Shown here piece after piece: positions 6,958 through 13,348 of a stretch of DNA of 13,348 nucleotides. Position 1 is the first letter of the stretch. Each line of letters starts with the position of its first letter. This DNA comes from Acetobacteraceae bacterium (GTDB taxonomy: Bacteria > Pseudomonadota > Alphaproteobacteria > Acetobacterales > Acetobacteraceae). The notes under the pieces are model-generated. The model searched no databases. It saw nothing but the letters and a program-made list of their open reading frames with translations, and was not told the DNA's origin. Location: contig JACMOQ010000237.1 of NCBI GenBank assembly GCA_014377905.1, positions 1-13,348 on the forward strand, written 5' to 3'. The position numbers were made by a program, and so were the translations under genes.

Positions 6958-8487
6958 ATGGGCATCGGCGTCGCGCTGTCAAATGCGATGGGTGGCCTGG
7001 CAAACATCAACCGCGACCTTGCGGTGGTGTCGCAGAACGTTTCCAATGCCAACACGCCCGGCTATACGCGCGAGGTTTCCAATCAGCAGGCACTGTCGGT
7101 TGGTGGGCAGGGCATGGGGGTGGTGTCGGGCCCGGCCACGCGGGTGCTTAATGCCCAGCAGCAAGGCGATCTTTTCACCCAAAACGCCACGGTGGGTGGA
7201 CTGCACACCCGCCAGCAGGCGCTCGCCTCGATTGACGCGGTGATGGGAACTCCGGGCCAGGGCAATGACCTGGCAAGCCTGCTGGGCAAGGTGCAGGACG
7301 GATTTTCCGCTTTGCTGGCCAATCCTGACAGCCAGTCGGGGCAGGCGCAGGTATTGTCGGCCGCCCAACGCTTTGCAAACCAGATCAATACTGTCAGCGC
7401 GGCAGTCGACAGCGCCCGGCAGCATGCGCAAACCGGTATTCTGGCCGATGTCGCCAGTTTGAATACAGCGATTATCAGCATCGGTGCGCAGACCCAGCAG
7501 ATCATGACCGCCAAGGCCGCCGGTGTCAGCACCGCCGATCTGGAAAATCAGCGCGATGTCGGAATGGCCCAGATCAGTCAACTGATCGACGCGCGGTTCC
7601 TTGTGCAGACCAATGGTGACATCAAAGCGATCACCCCATCAGGGTTGTCGGTCAACTTCGCAGCCGGCGCCACCACCTTTGCGACCCCGGCCACGAATTT
7701 GGGACCATCGGCGTTTTATCCCGGTGGCGGGGTGCCGGCGATCAGCATGAACGGCGTCGATGTGACCCAGCAGCTTGCCGGCAGTGGTTCGCTCGGCGGC
7801 AACATCGATGTCCGCGACAATATCATGCCCGGTATACAGGCCGGGCTGGACGAGTTAGCGCAAACCATTTCCACCCGGTTTGCGGCGCAAGGCCTGACGT
7901 TGTTTACCCGGCCCGACGGCACCATCCCGACCGGCGCGGGGGTGCCGGTGCAAGCAACCTATCTCGGCTATGCCAACGCGATCTCGGTCAATCCAGCGGT
8001 GCTGGCCGCCCCCAAGCTGCTGCGCGATGGCACCCATGCGATTGCCGGGGCGGCCGGGGGGGCAAGCGCATTTACCCCCAATCCCGCCCTGGGTCCGGCG
8101 GGCTTCACCACGATGATCACCCGTGTCATCAACTTTACCTTCAGCACCCAGGTCGCACCTGGCACCGGCCAACCGCCGGCCAATAGCAACGGGCTTGGAC
8201 CGCAGGGCAATCTGGTCGGCCCGTTCAGCGCCGGCGGCAGCCTCGCCACCATGACCGGTGCGCTGGTGACAGCCTCGGCCGGGCTCGCCTCCATCGTCAG
8301 TGCCAATTTGCAAACCGAGCGGGCGGTCCAGACCAGCTTGCAGACACGGCTTGCGGACGGCAGCGCGGTCAATATCGATACCGAACTTTCCACCATGGTG
8401 CAGTTGCAGAACGCCTATGGCGCCAATGCGCGGGTGATCTCGGCATTGCAGGCGATGTGGGCACAATTACTCCAGAGCGTTGGTTAA
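6958..8487 (+). CDS. flgK: Flagellar hook-associated protein 1 FlgK
   Basis: First hook-filament junction protein, which joins the hook to the filament adaptor FlgL. Length is 509 residues, within the family range. The N-terminus shows the shared axial motif AMGGLANINRDLAVVSQNVS (10-29), then NANTPGYTRE (30-39), a strong FlgK signature. A helical region follows (about 85-215), then a Gly/Ala/Pro-rich central domain. The C-terminal axial helix includes VNIDTELSTMVQLQNAYGAN (471-490). GGAGGT at 6947-6952 sits five bases before the ATG, a strong site that favours high translation. It lies 26 bases after flgE and 13 bases before the preferred flgL start, in one transcription unit. No cysteines are seen, as is usual for exported flagellar axial proteins. 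Confidence 0.94.
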   Translation: MGIGVALSNAMGGLANINRDLAVVSQNVSNANTPGYTREVSNQQALSVGGQGMGVVSGPATRVLNAQQQGDLFTQNATVGGLHTRQQALASIDAVMGTPGQGNDLASLLGKVQDGFSALLANPDSQSGQAQVLSAAQRFANQINTVSAAVDSARQHAQTGILADVASLNTAIISIGAQTQQIMTAKAAGVSTADLENQRDVGMAQISQLIDARFLVQTNGDIKAITPSGLSVNFAAGATTFATPATNLGPSAFYPGGGVPAISMNGVDVTQQLAGSGSLGGNIDVRDNIMPGIQAGLDELAQTISTRFAAQGLTLFTRPDGTIPTGAGVPVQATYLGYANAISVNPAVLAAPKLLRDGTHAIAGAAGGASAFTPNPALGPAGFTTMITRVINFTFSTQVAPGTGQPPANSNGLGPQGNLVGPFSAGGSLATMTGALVTASAGLASIVSANLQTERAVQTSLQTRLADGSAVNIDTELSTMVQLQNAYGANARVISALQAMWAQLLQSVG

Positions 8488-8500
8488 ACGGGAAATGGGC

Positions 8501-9547
8501 ATGAGCGGAACAATTGGGACGACCGGGATGGCGGCGGGAACGCTGGGGATGCTGGCGCGGGATAGTTCCGCGGTGCGCCAGCGCATGGACGTGCTGACCC
8601 AGCAGGTGGCGACCGGTCGTGCCGCTGAAACCTATGCCGGCCTTGGGGCCCGCGCGACGATTTCGATCGATCTGCGTCCTGGCCTGGAACGCATTAATAC
8701 TTACGTCAATAATATCAGCCAGGCCGACACAAAGCTGGGGATTGCCGGCACGGCATTGAAGCAGCTGAGCGATATCGCGTCCAGCTTCGCCACCCAGACT
8801 ATCAACATGAGCGCGCAAACCTCGACCGCGGTAAACTCGATTGCGGTTCAGGCTGGCTTGGCGCTTCAGCAGGTGCAGACTTTGCTTAACACCGAGGTTG
8901 GCGGTCATTATTTGTTTGCTGGGCAGGACAGTGCCAATCAACCGGTTCCGGACACCGAATTTCAGGCGTTTGTGGCGGCCGTGAAAGCCCCCGTCGCGGC
9001 GCTGTCGGCCACCAACGCGGCTGCAACGACTGCCGCGACCCTGACCGCTGCGACCGGGACAAGTATGACCTCGGCAACCCTCGGCACGGCGCGGGTGCGG
9101 GTGCAGTCGGGTGACGGTATGGATTTGCCGTCTGGTATCGTGGCGGGACAGAATGCCTACGCTGTGCAGACCGCGCCGAACAGCACCGGCTCCTACGTCA
9201 AGGACCTGGTGCGCAGCCTCGCCTCACTTGCCGCGATGAGCAGCGGCCAGGCTGCGCTGGGCGGGGGCTTCACCAGCTTTGTGACCGATATTGGCGCGTC
9301 CTTGCAGGGCGTTGTTGCAGCGCTTGGCACCGAAATGGCGGGGGTCGGCCAGGAGCAGATCGGGTTGAAAGACCAGAAAACCAGCCTTTCCGATGTCGCC
9401 ACCGCGCTAAGCGCGCAGCTGTCATCGGTCGAAGACGTCGATATGGCGGCAACCGCGACCGCACTTTCGGCCGTTCAGACCCAGTTGCAGGCGTCTTACC
9501 GATTAATTTCCAACATGCAGAGCATGTCTCTCGTTGGTTACTTATAG
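8501..9547 (+). CDS. flgL: Flagellar hook-associated protein 3 FlgL
   Basis: Second junction protein, linking FlgK to the flagellin filament; a flagellin-like fold. Length is 348 residues. The N-terminal flagellin-type helices cover about 1-140, including VRQRMDVLTQQVATGR (20s to 30s), a long heptad-like stretch near INTYVNNISQADTKLGIAG, and GGHYLFAGQ, a hallmark of FlgL. The C-terminal helix spans about 303-348, with VEDVDMAATATALSAVQTQL. The start is uncertain: ATG 8501 with GGGA upstream is chosen, but in-frame ATG 8495 and TTG 8480 (which would overlap the flgK stop) are possible. FlgL rather than a second flagellin is favoured by its place after flgK and by the absence of a flagellin-style C-terminal end. 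Confidence 0.9.
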   Translation: MSGTIGTTGMAAGTLGMLARDSSAVRQRMDVLTQQVATGRAAETYAGLGARATISIDLRPGLERINTYVNNISQADTKLGIAGTALKQLSDIASSFATQTINMSAQTSTAVNSIAVQAGLALQQVQTLLNTEVGGHYLFAGQDSANQPVPDTEFQAFVAAVKAPVAALSATNAAATTAATLTAATGTSMTSATLGTARVRVQSGDGMDLPSGIVAGQNAYAVQTAPNSTGSYVKDLVRSLASLAAMSSGQAALGGGFTSFVTDIGASLQGVVAALGTEMAGVGQEQIGLKDQKTSLSDVATALSAQLSSVEDVDMAATATALSAVQTQLQASYRLISNMQSMSLVGYL

Positions 9548-9577
9548 AAAATTGAGTCCCACAAAAGGTAAAAATCG

Positions 9578-9994
9578 ATGCCCAATCTTGTCTTAGAACT
9601 TCGCCAAGGCGATTTGATGGTGCTCAACGGCGCCTCAATCCGTTTTCGCACCAAGGCACGGATCGAACTTGCGGCCAAGGCCAAGTTTTTGTTTGGCAAG
9701 CAGATCCTGCCCCTGGCTGAAGCCGACAGCCCGGCACGACGGATCTATTTCGCCCTGCAAACCGCCTATGTCGGCACCGAGGAGGAACAGGCGGTCGGCT
9801 TATCGGATGCAAGGGCGTTAATCGCTGCTTTCAAGACGGCAACCACCTCGGGGTTGGCGATTGAGATCCTCGACCGCGCCATGTTGGCCGCTGAAGCGGA
9901 TGACTGCTACCAGGCTTTGAAGCTGGTGCGGAGAATTGTCCGCCATGAAGACGCTGTCATGGGACGAAACCAGCCTGCAATTGCGGCCGAATAG
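9578..9994 (+). CDS. flbT: Flagellin translational regulator FlbT
   Basis: FlbT is an alphaproteobacterial regulator that in Caulobacter binds the flagellin mRNA leader and promotes its decay until the hook is finished; in some other species it acts positively. Length is 138 residues, typical. The family opening is LVLELRQGDLMVLNGASIRF (4-23), followed by KARIELAAKAKFLFGKQIL (about 26-44). SPARRIYFALQTAYVG and the helical end YQALKLVRRIV also fit the family. AAAAGG about eight bases before the ATG is a good ribosome site. It sits between flgL and the flagellin gene, 30 bases after flgL, so it is probably made from the sigma-54 hook transcript just before flagellin. Direction of regulation here is not known from sequence. 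Confidence 0.93.
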   Translation: MPNLVLELRQGDLMVLNGASIRFRTKARIELAAKAKFLFGKQILPLAEADSPARRIYFALQTAYVGTEEEQAVGLSDARALIAAFKTATTSGLAIEILDRAMLAAEADDCYQALKLVRRIVRHEDAVMGRNQPAIAAE

Positions 9995-10016
9995 CGAATT
10001 TATCGATCGAAACTGC

Positions 10017-10043
10017 GAAATATAGCGGTCTATTTACCGATAA
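10017..10043 (+). promoter_or_regulatory. Sigma-28 (FliA) like promoter for flagellin
   Basis: GAAA (10017-10020), exactly 15 bases, then ACCGATAA (10036-10043), against the sigma-28 consensus TAAA-N15-GCCGATAA: three of four and seven of eight positions match with the ideal spacing. The start point would fall near 10050, leaving a leader of about 87 bases. The match is visible; whether this organism has FliA cannot be told from the window. Confidence 0.6.
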
Positions 10044-10091
10044 TTTACTTTCACCGACTAATCTTTCAATGCGCGCAGGAAAAACTCTGGC

Positions 10092-10121
10092 GTTGCACTC
10101 CCAATACCACGCGGTTGCAAC
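10092..10121 (+). promoter_or_regulatory. Possible leader hairpin before the flagellin ribosome site
   Basis: GTTGCA (10092-10097) can pair with TGCAAC (10116-10121), closing an 18-base loop just before AAAGGA (10123-10128). The same region holds two direct copies of GTTGCA (10092-10097 and 10114-10119). Such a structure next to the ribosome site could be where FlbT or FlaF act. The six-pair stem is modest and could be chance. Confidence 0.3.
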
Positions 10122-10136
10122 AAAAGGATATTCCGC

Positions 10137-11276
10137 ATGTTTTCTGTGAACACCAACCTGAGCGCGATGGCGGCACTTTCGACCCTGAATAACACCCAAA
10201 CGATGCTGCAACACACCCAGCAAACCATTGCCACCGGTAAAAAAGTTTCGATGTCGTCTGATAATCCGGCGATTTTCGATATCTCGAATGCGATGAATGC
10301 CGATCTGTCCGGTCTTGCCGCGGTTTCGGACAATTTGTCGTTTGGCAACGCGACGGTGTCGGTGGCCACGTCTGCGGCATCGCAGGTTTCATCGGCGCTG
10401 GCGCAATTGAAAAACACCGTCGTGCAAGCCCAGCAGCAGGGTATCGACCCAACGGTGATGGGCAGCCAGATTACCGCCATCCTCTCCAATATCGATCAGT
10501 TCTCCAAAAGCGCCACTTTCAACGGGGTTAATCTGTTGGATGGCACCTCGCCGACGTTGACCGTGGTGCAGGATATGAAAGGTAGCCAAATTTCGGTCGC
10601 CAACCAGAACACCACTGCCGCAGGGCTTGGGTTGACGGGTCTGGGCGTCAACAGCACCGCCATGAAACTGACGTTCAATAACACCTTCGCTGTTGCCAAT
10701 GCCGATAAGGTTGTTTTGTCGGATGGCACCAAGAGCTTCACCTTCGAATTCTCCGACGGTTCGGCCGCCACGACCAGCACGCCAACGGCGAATAACACGG
10801 TCTTTGCTGTCCAAGTGACTCCGGCTTCGCAGTCCAACCTGCAAATGATCGGCGCCATGGTGACGGCGATGAAGGCTGCCGGGTTCGGTGCGGATGTGCA
10901 AAGCGATGGCAGCGTGAATATCGGTGGCAAAGGTATCACCAACGCTGCCTCATCGACGACCGTCGCCAGCGGTGGTGCCACGAAATCGGTGCTATCCGGG
11001 GCGACCGCGGCGATCTCGATTGTTGATGCAGCGATCGTTGCGATGAGCACCAAAACATCGAGCCTTGGGCAGGCCCAGCAGCAGATTACCGGGATGGCGA
11101 ACTTCACCTCGGGGCTGTCAAGCTCCCTCACCGCAGGCCTTGGTGCGCTGACGGATGCCGACATGGCGGGTGAGAGCGCCAAATTGCAGTCTCTGCAAAC
11201 CAAGCAGTCACTCGCAATCCAGGCATTGTCGATCGCCAACCAGGGGCCGCAGGCACTGATGTCGCTGTTCCGCTAA
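10137..11276 (+). CDS. fliC: Flagellin (filament subunit)
   Basis: Major filament protein, exported through the hook and polymerised at the tip. Length is 379 residues. The N-terminal D0/D1 part includes VNTNLSAMAALSTLNNTQ (4-21), the conserved IATGKKVSMSSDNPAIFDIS, and a long helix to about residue 140 with the family's TFNGVNLLDG. The centre (about 180-290) is Thr/Ser/Ala-rich and variable, as surface domains are. The C-terminal part has LTDADMAGESAKLQSLQTKQ and the typical end ALSIANQGPQALMSLFR. AAAGGA lies eight bases upstream. It has its own sigma-28 like promoter and a hairpin behind it, and is flanked by flbT and flaF. Only one flagellin gene is seen in the window; others may exist elsewhere. 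The symbol fliC is generic. Confidence 0.95.
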   Translation: MFSVNTNLSAMAALSTLNNTQTMLQHTQQTIATGKKVSMSSDNPAIFDISNAMNADLSGLAAVSDNLSFGNATVSVATSAASQVSSALAQLKNTVVQAQQQGIDPTVMGSQITAILSNIDQFSKSATFNGVNLLDGTSPTLTVVQDMKGSQISVANQNTTAAGLGLTGLGVNSTAMKLTFNNTFAVANADKVVLSDGTKSFTFEFSDGSAATTSTPTANNTVFAVQVTPASQSNLQMIGAMVTAMKAAGFGADVQSDGSVNIGGKGITNAASSTTVASGGATKSVLSGATAAISIVDAAIVAMSTKTSSLGQAQQQITGMANFTSGLSSSLTAGLGALTDADMAGESAKLQSLQTKQSLAIQALSIANQGPQALMSLFR

Positions 11277-11285
11277 ACCGCGGCT

Positions 11286-11344
11286 GCGAAAAGACAAATA
11301 CCCAGCCTGCGTGGTTTGAAATGGCCGCGCAGGCTGTCTTTCGC
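11286..11344 (+). terminator. Long stem-loop between flagellin gene and flaF
   Basis: CAGCCTGCG (11303-11311) and CGCAGGCTG (11328-11336) form a perfect 9-bp stem with a 16-base loop. An outer arm, GCGAAAAGAC (11286-11295) with GTCTTTCGC (11336-11344), pairs with one bulge across an internal loop. Only a short T-run follows the inner stem. It begins ten bases after the flagellin stop. It may be a partial terminator or a 3' end stabiliser that keeps flagellin mRNA high and flaF lower. Confidence 0.65.
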
Positions 11345-11388
11345 GTGTGTTCCGCAGCGATTAACGTACAGCTTCGATGGGAAATACG

Positions 11389-11790
11389 ATGAACGGCCGA
11401 TCCGTCTATGCTCAACAATCCGACCTTGGCGGTGCCACGCCGCGCGAAACCGAAGCGGTTGCATTCGGACTTTGCAACGCGCGCCTGAGCCAGGCCAAGA
11501 CCTCGGACGAACGGGTCGCGGCCCTGCACAAGACCCATATGCTGTGGGGAATTCTGGTGCGTGACCTGTCCAATCCAGGTAACCGCCTGCCGGCAACGCT
11601 GCGTGAACAATTGCTGAATCTCGGCGTGTGGGCGATGGGCTATAGCGTTGCGGCGATGACCAATGACATGTCATTGCAACCTTTGATTGAGGTTCACCGC
11701 AATCTGGCCGATGGCCTACGGGTGCCGGTGATGTCCGTTCTGGTGCCCGGCCAAATCATGCGCAGCTTTAGCGGCGGTATCAGCGCCTGA
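11389..11790 (+). CDS. flaF: Flagellin synthesis regulator FlaF
   Basis: FlaF is the alphaproteobacterial partner of FlbT; in Caulobacter it is needed for flagellin synthesis or secretion and opposes FlbT. Length is 133 residues, close to the family. The family features are the N-terminal Y-x-Q stretch (SVYAQQ), PRETEAVAFGLCNARL, LHKTHMLWGILVRDLSNPGN and LREQLLNLGVWAMGYS. The start at 11389 is chosen because GGGA lies a short distance upstream; an in-frame ATG at 11377 has no ribosome site. It lies 112 bases after the flagellin stop, behind a stem-loop, so it may be made by read-through or from an unseen promoter. Cys at about residue 26 is the only one. It converges on the ATP-grasp gene with a 42-base gap showing no clear terminator. 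Confidence 0.92.
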   Translation: MNGRSVYAQQSDLGGATPRETEAVAFGLCNARLSQAKTSDERVAALHKTHMLWGILVRDLSNPGNRLPATLREQLLNLGVWAMGYSVAAMTNDMSLQPLIEVHRNLADGLRVPVMSVLVPGQIMRSFSGGISA

Positions 11791-11832
11791 CGGTAAAATG
11801 ACTTTATCCGAACGATCTCGCGCCAAGGAGGA

Positions 11833-12990
11833 TCAGCTGGCGATGCGGGCATCGATGAGCGCGGTGACCGCCGCCAGAATGCGCCGTGCAGGCGCCAGAC
11901 GATAAGCGAACACCTCGCCCTCGGGGCGATCATGCACGATCATTCCGGTCTCCACCTCAAACACCACAAGCGTGCCATCCGGCATCAGGCCGCAATCAAG
12001 GCCGAAATAGGCCAACCCGACTCGTGCGGCGATTTCCCGTAGCGCAAAGATGGCGCCTGGGGGGAACGCATGGCCGAAATCATTGAGGAATGCATTTTCC
12101 TCCGCACGTTTGCCGGCGTCGCGATCCATGCCGGCGTTATAATACCACACCGCCCAGTCGTCATGAATTGCCATATGAAACGGCATCGGCTGCCCGTCGA
12201 CAAAAATGATGCGGTATTTCCGCCATGCCCCGTCGGTGCTGCGATAGTCGATGAAAGGGGCGACAAAGAACAGGTCTGATGGCTTGAATGGCCGCAAATA
12301 GGATGCGAGCGCCGCCGCGTCGCCGATGCGGGCAAGTCCGGTGCCGGCATGGGAATGGCGTGGACGAATGATCAGCGGAAACGCGCCCCCGGTCAATAAA
12401 TCTTGTGCCAAACCAAGCGTTTGGCGGGGCACGATCGCGTTCGGTATGTCCCGCAGTAACGCCGCCATTTGGTCGCGGCCGGTGGCGGCAATCAGATGGC
12501 CTGGGTTGATAAGCGGTTTTCCCAGTTTCGCGGCCAGCAGATCGGCGGCTCGCAAGATTTCGGCGTGGCGTTGATCTTCGGCGATTGCAATGAAGACGCA
12601 GTCAATGTCGGGCAGCAAATCCGGCACCGGGACCTGCGGCTGCAACCAGAGTGTATGGACGTCGGTGGTGGTGTCATCCAGCAGCATCGCCACCGGCAGG
12701 TTTGCCTGAAAATCCCCCACCACATTGATCACCAGCACGCGACGGCGCGGGTGCTTGGCGGGGCGAAACGTCAAGGGCATTTCGGTGACAGCGGCGCGCA
12801 AATGGGCGACGCCCGCTTCTGCGTCCCCCAGCACCTGGCACACCTCCCACAGTAACAAACGTGCCGCCTGGCGGTCGCGCGGAATCTTCACCGCATATTC
12901 CAACAATGCGCGCGCAACCGGCCACTCGGACCGTTCGGCATGGTGCATGGCAAGGGTGATGAAAGACACAGGTGGGGAAATCTGGTTCAT
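11833..12990 (-). CDS. Uncharacterised ATP-grasp protein with helical repeat-like N-terminus
   Basis: Probable ATP-dependent carboxylate-amine ligase-like protein of unknown substrate, 385 residues. Residues about 8-75 are helical and TPR-like (ALLEYAVKIPRDRQAARLLL). RRRVLVINVVGDFQ (82-95) opens a Rossmann-like pre-ATP-grasp part. The ATP-grasp fold runs from about 165 to the end, with PLIIRPRHSHAGTGLARI (205-222) as the nucleotide-binding hairpin, KYRIIFVDGQPMPFHMAI (258-275), and LDCGLMPDGTLVVFEVE (331-347) as the metal-binding strands. The usual Glu-x-Asn there reads Glu-Val-Glu, so the Asn is replaced. No signal peptide or membrane segment is seen. The ribosome site is weak (GGATG close to the start). 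It lies between flaF and a FlaG-like gene, both flagellar, which hints at flagellin modification or another motility role, but this is positional inference only. Confidence 0.75.
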   Translation of the reverse strand: MNQISPPVSFITLAMHHAERSEWPVARALLEYAVKIPRDRQAARLLLWEVCQVLGDAEAGVAHLRAAVTEMPLTFRPAKHPRRRVLVINVVGDFQANLPVAMLLDDTTTDVHTLWLQPQVPVPDLLPDIDCVFIAIAEDQRHAEILRAADLLAAKLGKPLINPGHLIAATGRDQMAALLRDIPNAIVPRQTLGLAQDLLTGGAFPLIIRPRHSHAGTGLARIGDAAALASYLRPFKPSDLFFVAPFIDYRSTDGAWRKYRIIFVDGQPMPFHMAIHDDWAVWYYNAGMDRDAGKRAEENAFLNDFGHAFPPGAIFALREIAARVGLAYFGLDCGLMPDGTLVVFEVETGMIVHDRPEGEVFAYRLAPARRILAAVTALIDARIAS

Positions 12991-13006
12991 GGCGCATCCG
13001 GCTTTG

Positions 13007-13029
13007 TCCCATTCGGCAGGGAAATGGGA
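13007..13029. repeat. Short inverted repeat upstream of the ATP-grasp gene
   Basis: TCCCATT (13007-13013) mirrors AATGGGA (13023-13029) around nine bases, 17 bases before the ATP-grasp start on the minus strand and downstream of the FlaG-like stop. No T-run follows, so it may be a leader structure, an operator, or chance. Confidence 0.35.
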
Positions 13030-13044
13030 TGTCCAGAATGGCGC

Positions 13045-13338
13045 CTATGTCTTCACCAATAGTGAAGACTGGGGTGTGTTTGGCATCGTGCCGGCGCGCT
13101 GATAGGCATCGAGCTGCTGCGGGGTGGGCAGCGAGCTGATGATTTGGCCGCGGGCGCTGATGAATTCGATTACCACCATGTTGAGCGCGGGATCGATATG
13201 ATAGCTTGGGTTGGGATGCATTGGTGACGGTGCCGCCTGCACCGGGACCGCCACCGCCACCGCTGCCACGTTGCGGCTACTCGCGGGTTGAATCACCGAT
13301 GGCGGCAATATTGACGCGATTGTGATGTCGGACGGCAT
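13045..13338 (-). CDS. Small FlaG-like protein, possibly 5' partial
   Basis: A small protein of at least 97 residues. The first 40 residues are low-complexity Ala/Val/Pro-rich. Residues 43-80 form the only conserved-looking part: NPSYHIDPALNMVVIEFI (43-60), then GQIISSLPTPQQLDAY (64-79). This recalls the FlaG pattern of a short strand, a Val/Ile-rich strand, then a turn with Ile-x-x-hydrophobic-Pro, and similar uncharacterised proteins near alphaproteobacterial flagellin genes. FlaG proteins influence filament length in other bacteria. The frame is open back to the window edge, so the true start may lie beyond 13338; no ribosome site is seen in the last ten bases. It precedes the ATP-grasp gene by 54 bases on the same strand, so the two may be co-transcribed. 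Confidence 0.55.
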   Translation of the reverse strand: MPSDITIASILPPSVIQPASSRNVAAVAVAVPVQAAPSPMHPNPSYHIDPALNMVVIEFISARGQIISSLPTPQQLDAYQRAGTMPNTPQSSLLVKT

Positions 13339-13348
13339 GACGAAGCTA

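Noticed and set aside
10075..10096. A sigma-54 like GG-N10-GC spacing upstream of flagellin
   Set aside because: Only the GG and GC dinucleotides match; the surrounding TGGCAC and TTGC elements are absent, while the sigma-28 match upstream is much better.
10496..11239. A 247-codon minus-strand open frame opposite the flagellin gene
   Set aside because: It is the antisense shadow of a clear flagellin and has no family character.
11801..11815. A CTTTATCCG match to part of the palindromic element at 3146-3191
   Set aside because: Nine bases of identity without the mirrored arm; not enough to call a second copy.

Overview
The window looks like a chromosomal segment of an alphaproteobacterium. 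The best fit is Rhodospirillales, probably Acetobacteraceae. Reasons: it carries the alphaproteobacterial flagellin regulators flbT and flaF, it has a lutBC-Smr-XRE cluster, it is moderately GC-rich, and an A/T-rich hairpin of a style common in Acetobacteraceae intergenic regions lies at 46-84. The genus cannot be named from this sequence. I saw no tRNA, rRNA, CRISPR array, insertion sequence or integrase.

Left part (1-3146, all +): lutB and lutC encode an iron-sulfur subunit and a LUD-domain subunit of lactate oxidation. They are followed with essentially no spacing by a small Smr-domain protein and an XRE-type DNA-binding protein. Two junctions are ATGA overlaps and one gap is 3 nt, so the four genes probably form one transcript. 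No lutA is visible; it may lie upstream or elsewhere. A palindromic element (3146-3191) separates this run from the convergent flagellar genes.

Middle part (3207-11790): a late flagellar cluster. fliK and flgD (hook-length control and hook cap) run on the minus strand. flgE, flgK, flgL, flbT, the flagellin gene and flaF run on the plus strand. The 334-bp divergent intergenic region holds two strong sigma-54 type (-24/-12) promoter matches, one facing each way at a sensible distance from its gene. A short palindrome sits about midway between them and could be a shared activator site. The flagellin gene has its own upstream match to the sigma-28 (FliA) consensus and a hairpin behind it. Together these suggest a tiered programme: hook and junction genes from sigma-54 promoters, flagellin from a later promoter, and FlbT and FlaF tuning flagellin output after transcription.

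Right part (11833-13348, all -): an uncharacterised protein with a helical repeat-like N-terminus and a C-terminal ATP-grasp domain, and a small FlaG-like protein whose 5' end may run off the window. Both probably belong to the flagellar locus, but the role of the ATP-grasp protein is unknown. It and the FlaG-like gene are the least explained parts of the window.
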